Source of the DNA: Candidatus Elusimicrobium euhamitermitis | GTDB lineage: Bacteria > Elusimicrobiota > Elusimicrobia > Elusimicrobiales > Elusimicrobiaceae | Reading direction: 5' to 3' | NCBI GenBank assembly: GCA_031254225.1 | Contig: JAIRUU010000034.1 | Span: 1-6,621, forward strand | Length of the DNA stretch: 6,621 nucleotides | Part shown: piece after piece, positions 1 to 5,889 of the stretch | Layout of the letters: each line of letters starts with the position of its first letter | Position numbering within the stretch: the first letter of the stretch is position 1 | Translations under genes and position numbers: made by a program | Notes under the pieces: model-generated | Database searches by the model: none | Told to the model about the DNA's origin: nothing | The model's input: only the letters and a program-made list of their open reading frames with translations

Positions 1-1057
1 TTTCAATCTGTTTTCTTATTTGCTCCGCGCGGGCGGAAATATTTTTTTTCTGCCCCTCGCCGTTGACTATCGTCGCATTTTCTTTGTCCACGACGACGCG
101 CTTGGCCGCGCCAAGCATGTCAAGCGTAGCGTTTTCAAGTTTTAAACCTTTCTCTTCGGTAATAACCGTGCCGCCGGTAAGAACGGCAATGTCTTCCAGC
201 ATTTCTTTGCGTCTGTCGCCGAACCCGGGCGCCTTAACCGCGCAGCCTTTCAAAGTGCCGCGCAGGCGGTTGACTACCAGCGTGGCCAGAGCCTCGCCGT
301 CCACGTCCTCGGCAATAATTAAGAAGTTGCGGCCGTTTTTTACAATGCCTTCCAAAAGAGGCAGAAGTTCGTTCATGGAAGAAACTTTTTTGTCGGTTAA
401 AATAATCTGGCAGTCTTCCAAAACGCATTCCATTCTTTCCGCGTCCGTCACAAAATAAGGCGAAATATAACCGCGGTCAAACTGCATGCCTTCCACTATA
501 TTAAGTTCCGTGGTGGCGGTTTTCCCCTCTTCAACAGTGATAACGCCCTCGTGCCCTACGCGCTCCATGGCCTCGGCTATAAGTTCCCCGACGGTCCTGT
601 CGTTGGCGGAGATGGTGGCTATCTGGGCCTTTTCTTCTTTGGTTTTGACGGGGCGCTGCATTTTGGCAAGCTCTGCCTTAACGGTTTCAACGGCAATTTC
701 AATGCCTTTTTTAATTAACGTCGGGTTTGCGCCGGCGGTAATATTTTTAATGCCTTCGGCGAGCATGGCCTGCGTAAGCACCGTTGCCGTCGTAGTGCCG
801 TCGCCGGCGATGTCGTTGGTTTTGGACGCTACTTCGCGTATTAACTGCGCGCCCATGTTTTCAAATTTATCTTCAAGCTCAATGTCTTTCGCAATGGTCA
901 CGCCGTCGTCAATAACCAGCGGGCTGCCGAATTTTTTTTCAAGCACCACGCTGCGCCCTTTGGGGCCCAGGGTAACGCTTACGGCTTTTGCCACTTTTTC
1001 AACGCCCGCTTTCAACTTTGCGCGGGCTTCGTCTCCGTATACTATTTGCTTTGCCAT
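1..1057 (-). CDS. groEL: 60-kDa chaperonin GroEL, partial (N-terminal 352 residues)
   Basis: GroEL forms the double-ring ATP-dependent folding chamber of the cytoplasm, capped by GroES. The reading frame is open from the ATG at 1057 to the left edge, so the stop and about the last third of the protein (usual length near 540) lie outside the window. The translation starts MAKQIVYGDEARAKLK and contains the ATP-binding loop DGTTTAT at residues 86-92 and the equatorial IDDG with Asp51, the likely counterpart of E. coli Asp52. Apical-domain residues that bind substrate and GroES are kept: Tyr197, Tyr201 and Phe202 in GYISPYF. The VKAPGFGDRR block also matches the family. The second ATPase aspartate (Asp398 in E. 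coli) is beyond the edge. An AGGAG at 1069-1073, 11 nt from the start, is the ribosome binding site. The gene follows groES by 14 bp. Identification is secure and the frame shows no interruption. Confidence 0.98.
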   Translation of the reverse strand, partial: MAKQIVYGDEARAKLKAGVEKVAKAVSVTLGPKGRSVVLEKKFGSPLVIDDGVTIAKDIELEDKFENMGAQLIREVASKTNDIAGDGTTTATVLTQAMLAEGIKNITAGANPTLIKKGIEIAVETVKAELAKMQRPVKTKEEKAQIATISANDRTVGELIAEAMERVGHEGVITVEEGKTATTELNIVEGMQFDRGYISPYFVTDAERMECVLEDCQIILTDKKVSSMNELLPLLEGIVKNGRNFLIIAEDVDGEALATLVVNRLRGTLKGCAVKAPGFGDRRKEMLEDIAVLTGGTVITEEKGLKLENATLDMLGAAKRVVVDKENATIVNGEGQKKNISARAEQIRKQIE

Positions 1058-1068
1058 AAAAAAATTAT

Positions 1069-1074
1069 CTCCTA
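1069..1074 (-). promoter_or_regulatory. groEL ribosome binding site overlapping the groES stop codon
   Basis: On the minus strand the groES stop TAG (1074-1072) runs directly into AGGAG (1073-1069), so the stop codon supplies the first two bases of the groEL Shine-Dalgarno sequence. A ribosome finishing groES therefore stands on the groEL initiation region. This suggests translational coupling, which would help keep the two chaperonin subunits in proportion. The 11-nt spacer to the ATG is a little long. Confidence 0.75.
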
Positions 1075-1365
1075 TTTAATAATGCCCATTATATCTTCCT
1101 GATGCATAATCAGGTAGTTCTTGTCGTTGATTTTCACTTCGGTGCCGGAATATTTGCCGTACATTATTTTATCGCCTTTTTTAACGTCCATGGGCAGGCG
1201 TTTGCCGCTTTCGTCCAGCTTACCCGGGCCGGCCGCGACAATTTCCCCCTCCACCGGTTTTTCTTTTGCGGTATCAGGTATGATGATGCCGCTTTTCATA
1301 ACTTCACGCTCAATGGGTTTAACTATAACTCTGTCCCCCAAAGGCACAATATTTATTTCTGCCAT
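1072..1365 (-). CDS. groES: 10-kDa co-chaperonin GroES
   Basis: GroES is the heptameric lid of the GroEL folding chamber. The 97-residue product has the normal family length and hallmarks: the N-terminal strand IVPLGDRVIVKP, the mobile loop that contacts GroEL (about residues 17-35, with SGIIIPDTAKEKP), the EGEIVAAGPGK segment, and the C-terminal VKKGDKIMYGKYSGTEVKI followed by the EDIMGII ending. The ATG at 1365 is preceded by GGAGG at 1371-1375 with a 5-nt spacer, which fixes the start. The gene ends in TAG and is followed 14 bp later by groEL, the classical groESL operon order. Its promoter and two inverted repeats lie in the 110-bp gap upstream. Confidence 0.98.
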   Translation of the reverse strand: MAEINIVPLGDRVIVKPIEREVMKSGIIIPDTAKEKPVEGEIVAAGPGKLDESGKRLPMDVKKGDKIMYGKYSGTEVKINDKNYLIMHQEDIMGIIK

Positions 1366-1370
1366 GTAAA

Positions 1371-1375
1371 CCTCC
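1371..1375 (-). promoter_or_regulatory. groES ribosome binding site
   Basis: The minus strand reads GGAGG followed by TTTAC and the ATG. This near-perfect Shine-Dalgarno sequence at 5-nt spacing is the strongest initiation signal of the four leftward genes and fits a highly expressed chaperonin. Confidence 0.85.
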
Positions 1376-1395
1376 GTTAATAATACAAATCCGCC

Positions 1396-1410
1396 GTTCC
1401 GCTGCGGAAC
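1396..1410 (-). promoter_or_regulatory. Inverted repeat / hairpin in the groESL 5' leader
   Basis: GTTCCGC-T-GCGGAAC is a perfect 7-bp inverted repeat around one central base. As RNA it would fold as a 6-bp stem with a 3-nt loop. With transcription starting near 1417 from the promoter at 1424-1452, this stem would begin about 8 nt from the mRNA 5' end and end about 30 nt before the groES start codon. No U-run follows it, so it is not an intrinsic terminator. It could be a 5'-end-stabilising hairpin or a protein-binding operator. The pairing is seen directly; the role is inferred. Confidence 0.55.
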
Positions 1411-1420
1411 TAAGCTTATT

Positions 1421-1439
1421 ATTAATTTATCAAATTAAT
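1421..1439. promoter_or_regulatory. AT-rich inverted repeat over the groESL -10 region (possible operator)
   Basis: ATTAATTT-ATC-AAATTAAT is a perfect inverted repeat with 8-bp arms and a 3-bp spacer. It covers the whole -10 hexamer (1424-1429) and the adjacent part of the promoter spacer, where a bound dimeric repressor would block RNA polymerase. It is unrelated to the CIRCE/HrcA operator in sequence and spacing. In AT-rich DNA such symmetry arises more easily by chance, so the operator role is only a suggestion. Confidence 0.4.
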
Positions 1440-1452
1440 TTATTATTGTCAA
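1424..1452 (-). promoter_or_regulatory. Sigma70-type promoter of groES-groEL
   Basis: On the minus strand a perfect -35 TTGACA (1452-1447) is followed by a 17-bp spacer and a -10 TAAATT (1429-1424; 4 of 6 matches to TATAAT). Predicted transcription start is near 1417, giving a leader of about 50 nt. The sequence does not resemble a sigma32 heat-shock promoter. The promoter lies between the phosphatase stop codon and groES, so groESL can be expressed separately from the kinase/phosphatase pair. Confidence 0.7.
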
Positions 1453-1475
1453 ACTGGCGGCAAGACTGCTAATAA

Positions 1476-2303
1476 TCAGAAAGAGAAAAACGTTTTTTTA
1501 AAGCGCGCCCATTTTAAGGCCCAGTAGCCGGGCTCGGGCATTACTTTGATTATGACGGCGGAAATATTATCTTTGCCGTCGTTTTCGTTGGCTTTGCGCA
1601 CAAGCGCTTTGCAGACTTTTGAAAGGGAAGTTTTATAGGCTTTCTGGATATACTGCTTTATATCGTCGTCGGTAAGTCCTTTGTTTACGCCGTCCGAACA
1701 TAAAAATAAAATATCGCCCGGCATAATTGTAAACTGCAGAATATCAAACTCCACGTCTTTTTTTATGCCCATAGCGCGCGTCAAAACGTTTTGCACGGCG
1801 GATTTTTCCGCCTGCGCTTTTGTAAGCAGGCCGCGTTTTATATGCTCGGCCGCAAGCGAATGGTCCGTCGTAATCTGCGTCATAACGTCCATGCGCAGCA
1901 GATAAAGCCGCGTGTCCCCTATGTGCACGACGTACGCTTCGTTCCCCTCAATAAGCACGCCGCTGAGCGTGGTGCCCATGCTGCGGTACATTGCGTTTTC
2001 CTGCGCGAGTTTGTAAATGGAATAGTTTGCGTAATCCGCGGCCATGAGAAGTTTTCTTTCCGGCTTGGACATTTCCGGCAGAAAATCTTTGGGAATAACG
2101 ACTTTGCCGGAGTTCATTTTGGTAAGCGTTTCCACAAAAGAATTTATAGCAATATTGCTCGCCACTTCCCCGGCGCTGTGGCCGCCCATGCCGTCAGCCA
2201 CCACGGCAAAACGCAGGTCCGAAGATATGTAAACCATATCCTCGTTTTTATCCCGTATTTTTCCTATATCGCTGTAAGCGGCAAAGCTGAGCCTAAGGGT
2301 CAT
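1476..2303 (-). CDS. PP2C-family Ser/Thr protein phosphatase (PstP/PrpC type)
   Basis: This 275-residue protein is a metal-dependent (Mn/Mg) phosphatase that removes phosphate from Ser/Thr residues, normally opposing the partner kinase. PP2C motifs appear in order: RDKNED with metal-ligand Asp22; VVADGMGGHSAGE with Asp37 and Gly38; SMGTTLSG (108-115); VVHIGDTRLYLL with Asp130; TTDHSL (145-150); LTRAMG (174-179); GDILFLCSDG with Asp204; and KDNISAV with Asp245 and Asn246. All metal and catalytic positions expected for an active enzyme are present. There is no membrane segment, but the tail after about residue 255 is rich in Trp, Phe and Lys and might touch a membrane or partner. The ATG overlaps the kinase stop (ATGA) and lacks a good Shine-Dalgarno, so translation is probably coupled to the kinase. 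A later start at Met23 would remove the first motif and is unlikely. Confidence 0.95.
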   Translation of the reverse strand: MTLRLSFAAYSDIGKIRDKNEDMVYISSDLRFAVVADGMGGHSAGEVASNIAINSFVETLTKMNSGKVVIPKDFLPEMSKPERKLLMAADYANYSIYKLAQENAMYRSMGTTLSGVLIEGNEAYVVHIGDTRLYLLRMDVMTQITTDHSLAAEHIKRGLLTKAQAEKSAVQNVLTRAMGIKKDVEFDILQFTIMPGDILFLCSDGVNKGLTDDDIKQYIQKAYKTSLSKVCKALVRKANENDGKDNISAVIIKVMPEPGYWALKWARFKKTFFSF

Positions 2304-4579
2304 AAATCACGTCTTAAAGTCATGTGTATTATAAAATAAACGTTCGTGAACAAAAAAATCAGCAGCGCGCCGTACTTAAATACAAAAGTGTCAGGATTAT
2401 ACTGCACCGTTCTGTCAAAAGGCACAAAAACGGTTTTGTACCAAATAGCGCGCATCATGCCTTTTTCCCCTCTTGAAAGATAAATGCTTGCAAGGATTCT
2501 GATAGGGTCTTTTTCCGGCGCGGGCCTTTCGCCGAAGCCGGGTTTTTCCGTCAAATCTTTAAGGTCGGACGCGGCCGTCAGCAGGCTTGAGCCGAAATTT
2601 AAATCAAGCTGCACCAGCTTCCCGCCGGAAGCGGAAGACGGAGGAATAACCTTTTCCCCGTATTTCGCTATATATTCTTTAACCTCCGGCACTTCCATAA
2701 CTTCGGCCGCGGTGGCGTACACTTTGCCCGAAATCATGTAACCGTAAATTGAACACAGCGCCAGTATGAAAAGCAGCAGCGGCAGCAGGCTGCTGAACGT
2801 AAAAGAACGCGGCAGCACAACAGCCACGGCGGCCACGGCCAGCAGTATGGCGGAATAATAGAGCAGCGTGATAAGCGTGGTTTCCGCCGGCATTAGCGGC
2901 AGCGCGGCAAACTGTTTGCAGAAAAACAGCGTAAGCAAAATAGCGGCGGAACACAAAATCCTCAGCGGCAGCACCGGCTTGCCGAACATTAAAGTTAAAG
3001 ACAGAACTAATCCTATAACCATATATATAAGGGCATAATCCTGCGCAAACATATTCATGAGCCCTGTGGAAAACGCGCTTCCCCAGCCCGCGCTTACGCC
3101 GAAGAAACCCGTCAGATAAGAAAACGCGCACAACGCCAGCAAAGACAGAGCGGCGCGGGAATACGCGCTCATGCAGGACATTATAAACAGCGCAAAAACC
3201 AGCGCGCAGGCGACGATGGTAAGCGTAACGTCGGCCATATAAGACTTGACGTCAAACAAATACAAAAACGCGTCAAAAAAGCCAGGATGCGTATTCGGGT
3301 CAACCGTGCCGGCCGCGGCGGCGCCGAATTTTACGATGAAAATCATCGCAATCAGAGTAATCACAAAAAATATCGGAATATGAAAGAAAAGTTTTGTCAA
3401 AATTTCCCTGAACTCCCTGAAACTTACGTCTTTATTTCTGACGGCTTTTATATTCATTGACGATGACTTGGTTTCAAGTTTTTCTTTGCTTGATTCGGTT
3501 TTTGTATCCTTGCGTTTTCGGGAAACTTCTTCCTTAAAATTCTGCGTGCCTATAATGGGCATGGCGACGCCGGCGTTTTCCCCTTTTTGAAGTTTCTGAA
3601 TTTGCGCGTTTTCGGTAATGCGTTTAAGGCGCATGGTTTCCGTGGCGGTGTGCACTTTTTCGGAGCGGACGCGCAGCGGCGTTTCCCCTCCGATGTCAAG
3701 CGAAGTGCCCGCGCCCTGCTTGACGCGCAGCTGGTCTTCCGCCCGCATTTTTAAAATATAATCCAGCGTTTCCTGCGCGCTCTGAAAACGGTCGTCCGGC
3801 TTTTTGGCCATGAGTTTCTGGACGACTATGGAAATCCACGGCGGCATGTCCCGCCTTATATCGCTCGGGTTAGGAATAGCTTCGTTGATATGCTTTTGGA
3901 TAATCTCCATTGAAGATTTTCCCCTGTACGGGAACTGGCCCGTAAGCATAAAATAAAGCGTGGCGCCGGCGGAATAAAGGTCCGCGCGCACGTCAACGTC
4001 CCCGCCCAAAGCCTGCTCAGGCGAAATAAAATAAGCGGTGCCGGCCATCTCGGTCGTCCTGGTTACGCTTTTGTCCTTATCCATTTTTTTGGCTATGCCG
4101 AAGTCCACTATTTTCGCTTCAAGTTTTTCGTTGATTAAAATATTGGAGGGTTTTATGTCGCGGTGGATAATGCCTTTTTCATGCGCGACGGCAAGGCCTT
4201 TTAATACGTCCTGAAAAATATTTAAAATAAAACCGACCGGCAGATTCGGACGGCGGCGTATGATGTTTGAAACGTTGTCGCCGGATATAAAAGACATGAT
4301 GATAAAATATAATCCGCGCTCGCGCCCGACGTTGTAGACGTTGACGATGTTCGGGTGGTCAAGCTCCGCGATAGCGCGGGCTTCGGTAAGGAAAAGGGAA
4401 ACGGCTTTCTGGTCTTCGGCGAGAGCGGGGCTTAAAATTTTAACGCAGACTATTCTGTCCAGCGCTTTATGTTTTGCTTTATACACGGCGCCCATGCCGC
4501 CGGTGGCGATTTTTTCAATTATCTCGCAGCCGGCAATGCTTGTTCCCACTAAGGGATCTTTCATATTTTGTTCTGGCAT
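2300..4579 (-). CDS. Membrane-anchored Hanks-type Ser/Thr protein kinase with polytopic C-terminal domain
   Basis: This 759-residue protein is a PknB-like eukaryotic-type kinase. The catalytic domain covers about residues 14-275: glycine loop ATGGMGAVY (25-33), Lys47 in VCVKIL, Glu67, catalytic HRDIKPSN (139-146, Asp141), DFG (159-161), activation loop with Thr173, Thr175 and Thr176 aligned with the PknB autophosphorylation sites, then GTAYF and SPEQ (186-189), and Asp200. All key residues are intact. A charged, Thr/Ser-rich linker (about 280-395) precedes about eight predicted membrane segments near 397-418, 448-470, 474-494, 512-532, 538-556, 568-589, 595-616 and 734-755. Basic residues fall on the cytoplasmic side throughout. 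The stretch at about 617-733 would be periplasmic. PASTA repeats, usual in PknB relatives, are absent. The ATG at 4579 has AAGGG 7 nt upstream. Met6 has no comparable site. The stop overlaps the phosphatase start by ATGA. Confidence 0.95.
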   Translation of the reverse strand: MPEQNMKDPLVGTSIAGCEIIEKIATGGMGAVYKAKHKALDRIVCVKILSPALAEDQKAVSLFLTEARAIAELDHPNIVNVYNVGRERGLYFIIMSFISGDNVSNIIRRRPNLPVGFILNIFQDVLKGLAVAHEKGIIHRDIKPSNILINEKLEAKIVDFGIAKKMDKDKSVTRTTEMAGTAYFISPEQALGGDVDVRADLYSAGATLYFMLTGQFPYRGKSSMEIIQKHINEAIPNPSDIRRDMPPWISIVVQKLMAKKPDDRFQSAQETLDYILKMRAEDQLRVKQGAGTSLDIGGETPLRVRSEKVHTATETMRLKRITENAQIQKLQKGENAGVAMPIIGTQNFKEEVSRKRKDTKTESSKEKLETKSSSMNIKAVRNKDVSFREFREILTKLFFHIPIFFVITLIAMIFIVKFGAAAAGTVDPNTHPGFFDAFLYLFDVKSYMADVTLTIVACALVFALFIMSCMSAYSRAALSLLALCAFSYLTGFFGVSAGWGSAFSTGLMNMFAQDYALIYMVIGLVLSLTLMFGKPVLPLRILCSAAILLTLFFCKQFAALPLMPAETTLITLLYYSAILLAVAAVAVVLPRSFTFSSLLPLLLFILALCSIYGYMISGKVYATAAEVMEVPEVKEYIAKYGEKVIPPSSASGGKLVQLDLNFGSSLLTAASDLKDLTEKPGFGERPAPEKDPIRILASIYLSRGEKGMMRAIWYKTVFVPFDRTVQYNPDTFVFKYGALLIFLFTNVYFIIHMTLRRDL

Positions 4580-4627
4580 TTATTTACCCTTGTTATATGC
4601 AAAGTTGTAAAAATATTTATAATTTTT

Positions 4628-4633
4628 ATTATA
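4628..4633 (-). promoter_or_regulatory. Possible -10 element for the kinase/phosphatase operon
   Basis: The minus strand has TATAAT at 4633-4628, about 48 bp before the kinase ATG, which would give a leader near 42 nt. No acceptable -35 is found 16-18 bp upstream (4651-4656 reads TGCTAC). Because the region is very AT-rich, the hexamer alone is weak evidence. The GC palindrome at 4642-4653 would lie mostly within the spacer. Confidence 0.35.
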
Positions 4634-4641
4634 CAATAAGT

Positions 4642-4653
4642 TACGCGCGCGTA
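4642..4653. repeat. 12-bp alternating pyrimidine-purine palindrome in the kinase/rpmE divergent spacer
   Basis: TACGCGCGCGTA is identical to its reverse complement and alternates pyrimidine and purine at every base. It is an island of CG steps in an otherwise strongly AT-rich 162-bp spacer between two divergent genes. It could be a dimeric regulator's operator for the kinase operon, or a stretch prone to left-handed DNA. The symmetry is seen; the function is inferred. Confidence 0.45.
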
Positions 4654-4702
4654 GCATATAATAAAATGACTTTTCCGCTTTTCTTTTTTCAATGTTATTT
4701 TG

Positions 4703-4708
4703 TATAAT
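4703..4708 (+). promoter_or_regulatory. Probable -10 element for rpmE
   Basis: A perfect TATAAT at 4703-4708 would start transcription near 4715, leaving a leader of about 27 nt with the ribosome binding site inside it. A second TATAAT at 4714-4719 would start transcription at the Shine-Dalgarno itself and is less likely. The -35 region (4680-4685, TTTCTT) is poor and lies in a pyrimidine-rich tract at 4671-4690. Confidence 0.45.
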
Positions 4709-4741
4709 TATATTATAATTTGTAAAGAGGTCAATAAAAAA

Positions 4742-5122
4742 ATGAAAGAAAAAATACACCCGAAATATGAACCTGTTGAAGTTAGCTGCGCGTGCGGCGC
4801 AAAATTTTTAACGCGTTCTACCATGAAATCAATTAAGCTGGATATTTGCTCGGAATGCCACCCGTTCTTTACCGGCAAACAGAAAGTGCTGGACACGGCG
4901 GGAAGAGTTGATAAATTTAACAAGAAATTCGCCGCCACAGAAGGCAAAGCCGTGTTAAGAAAAGCCAAAACCGAAGTAAAGGCTAAAGCCAAAATCAAAA
5001 AGCCCGTCAAGATTAAAAAGATTATCGTGGCCGGAGACGAAAGAAAAGCGCCTCCCAAAAAACTTAAAAAAGACGCCGCCAAAGACGCAAAAAAAGCGGC
5101 CCCCAAAGAAGAAAAGAAATAA
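4742..5122 (+). CDS. rpmE: 50S ribosomal protein L31, zinc-binding form with long Lys/Ala-rich C-terminal tail
   Basis: L31 sits on the large ribosomal subunit and helps bridge to the small subunit. Residues 1-65 match the family: the start MKEKIHPKYEPVEVSC, the zinc ligands Cys16, Cys18, Cys36 and Cys39 (CxC and CxxC, the C+ type), then HPFFTGKQK, the DTAGRVDKF segment and KKF. The family is usually about 65-85 residues. This protein has 126, because residues 68-126 form a low-complexity tail of Lys, Ala, Glu and Pro that ends KEEKK. The frame is continuous and the tail shows no sign of a frameshift. ATG 4742 was chosen over the upstream in-frame ATG at 4700 because it gives the canonical N-terminus. 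GAGG at 4727-4730 lies 11 nt away, a rather long spacing. The gene is monocistronic, divergent from the kinase, and ends at a hairpin terminator. Confidence 0.95.
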   Translation: MKEKIHPKYEPVEVSCACGAKFLTRSTMKSIKLDICSECHPFFTGKQKVLDTAGRVDKFNKKFAATEGKAVLRKAKTEVKAKAKIKKPVKIKKIIVAGDERKAPPKKLKKDAAKDAKKAAPKEEKK

Positions 5123-5132
5123 AATTTATTAC

Positions 5133-5165
5133 AAAAAAAAGCCCGTCCGAAAGGACGGGCTTTTT
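5133..5165. terminator. Bidirectional intrinsic terminator between rpmE and the OmpA-family gene
   Basis: GCCCGTCC (5141-5148) pairs perfectly with GGACGGGC (5153-5160) around a GAAA tetraloop. The stem is extended by five A-T pairs from the A8 run at 5133-5140 and the T5 run at 5161-5165. Read rightward it ends rpmE, with T5 as the tail. Read leftward it ends the lipoprotein gene, with an eight-U tail, the stronger direction. It begins 11 bp after the rpmE stop and 15 bp after the stop of the convergent gene. Confidence 0.93.
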
Positions 5166-5179
5166 ATATGCAGTATATC

Positions 5180-5830
5180 TTATTTATAATTTGCGGCGAC
5201 TAAGTTTTTGTCCGCGGTAATGTTAAGGTTAACGCGTCTGTTGGCAGCGCGGCCGTCGGCCGTGTCATTGGAGGCGACGGGGTTGTTCTGCCCGTAGCCC
5301 ACATAAGTCAGGCTGTAGGTTTTAACCTGGTTGGCAAGAAGCTGATTGTAAACCGCTCTGGCTCTCTGCTCAGACAAAGTCTGGTTAAAAGAGGCCGAGC
5401 CCGTGGAATCCGTATAACCTTCAACGACTATTATATTATAAGGATATTTTTTAAGCACTTTGCCGAGGTTGTTGATAGAAGTAATAGCGGAAGGCGAAAG
5501 CGTGGCGCTGCCTGTGTTGAACAAAATATCGCCTTTCAAAATGACTTTGATTGAGCCGTCCGGGTTTCTGGTAACGTCCGCGATAGCGGCAAGTTCTTTG
5601 GCCTGAGCATCATAATAGTTGCCTATGCCCCCGCCCAAAGCCGCGCCGGCCAAGCCGCCGATAATAGCGCCCGTGGCGGATTTGCCGCCGGTGTTATTGG
5701 CTATTACCGCGCCGCTTATTGCGCCTACGGCCGCGCCCGCGCCCGCGCCGATGTAGGTGTTAGTGCTCGGCGTTGTGCAGGCGGCTAAAATCAAAGCGCC
5801 CGCCGCAACTGATAAAACTAATTTTTTCAT
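5180..5830 (-). CDS. OmpA-family peptidoglycan-binding lipoprotein with glycine-zipper domain (YiaD/Pal-like)
   Basis: This 216-residue envelope protein probably ties the outer membrane to the cell wall. Residues 1-17 are a lipoprotein signal peptide (MKK, hydrophobic core, lipobox LAAC) with Cys18 as the lipidated residue. The following Thr is not the Asp retention signal of enterobacteria. Residues about 27-71 form a Gly/Ala-rich glycine zipper (GAGAGAAVGAISGAV, then GAIIGGLAGAALGGGIG). Residues about 95-205 are the OmpA C-terminal domain: ILFNTGSATL, VVEGYTDSTGS with Asp141, LSEQRARAV with Arg156, and GRAANRRV. Asp141 and Arg156 are 15 residues apart, like the pair that binds diaminopimelate in OmpA proteins. 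An upstream in-frame ATG at 5911 would add 27 charged residues before the signal peptide. The chosen start has AGGAGG 4 nt upstream. The gene converges with rpmE and shares its terminator. Confidence 0.94.
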   Translation of the reverse strand: MKKLVLSVAAGALILAACTTPSTNTYIGAGAGAAVGAISGAVIANNTGGKSATGAIIGGLAGAALGGGIGNYYDAQAKELAAIADVTRNPDGSIKVILKGDILFNTGSATLSPSAITSINNLGKVLKKYPYNIIVVEGYTDSTGSASFNQTLSEQRARAVYNQLLANQVKTYSLTYVGYGQNNPVASNDTADGRAANRRVNLNITADKNLVAANYK

Positions 5831-5859
5831 ACGTCCTCCTAAGTTTTTATGTCGCTTAT

Positions 5860-5889
5860 ATTTTACATAAAATTTACGTCCCGCGACAA
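5860..5889 (-). promoter_or_regulatory. Probable promoter of the OmpA-family lipoprotein gene
   Basis: The minus strand has TTGTCG (5889-5884; 4 of 6 matches to TTGACA), an 18-bp spacer and TAAAAT (5865-5860; 5 of 6 matches to TATAAT). Transcription would start near 5853, leaving a leader of about 23 nt that carries the AGGAGG site. This placement also supports the start codon at 5830, because the longer reading frame from 5911 would begin upstream of the promoter. Confidence 0.5.

Noticed and set aside
486..1079. Open frame of 197 residues on the plus strand opposite groEL (and another at 63-458).
   Set aside because: They lie wholly antisense to the unambiguous GroEL frame, have no recognisable domain and are rich in Ser/Thr/Ala as expected of the mirror of GroEL codons.
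1396..1410. Intrinsic terminator of the phosphatase gene.
   Set aside because: The hairpin is followed by GGCGGATTTG on the minus strand, not a U-run, and it lies downstream of the groES promoter.
1366..1475. CIRCE (HrcA) operator or sigma32 promoter ahead of groES.
   Set aside because: I looked for the 9-9-9 CIRCE pattern and for the sigma32 -10 pattern on both strands. Neither is present; only a sigma70-like promoter and unrelated inverted repeats are.
1791..2339. 182-residue plus-strand frame opposite the phosphatase.
   Set aside because: It is antisense to a complete PP2C gene with all motifs, without homology signal or its own initiation site.
2679..3131. 150-residue open frame on the minus strand inside the kinase gene.
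   Set aside because: It is an alternative frame of the kinase membrane region. The composition (Ala, Arg, Tyr, His runs) is that of a frame shadow, and the kinase frame is continuous through it.
4700..4741. 14-residue N-terminal extension of L31.
   Set aside because: It overlaps the promoter -10 and ribosome binding site, and L31 proteins begin at the MKxxIHP motif.
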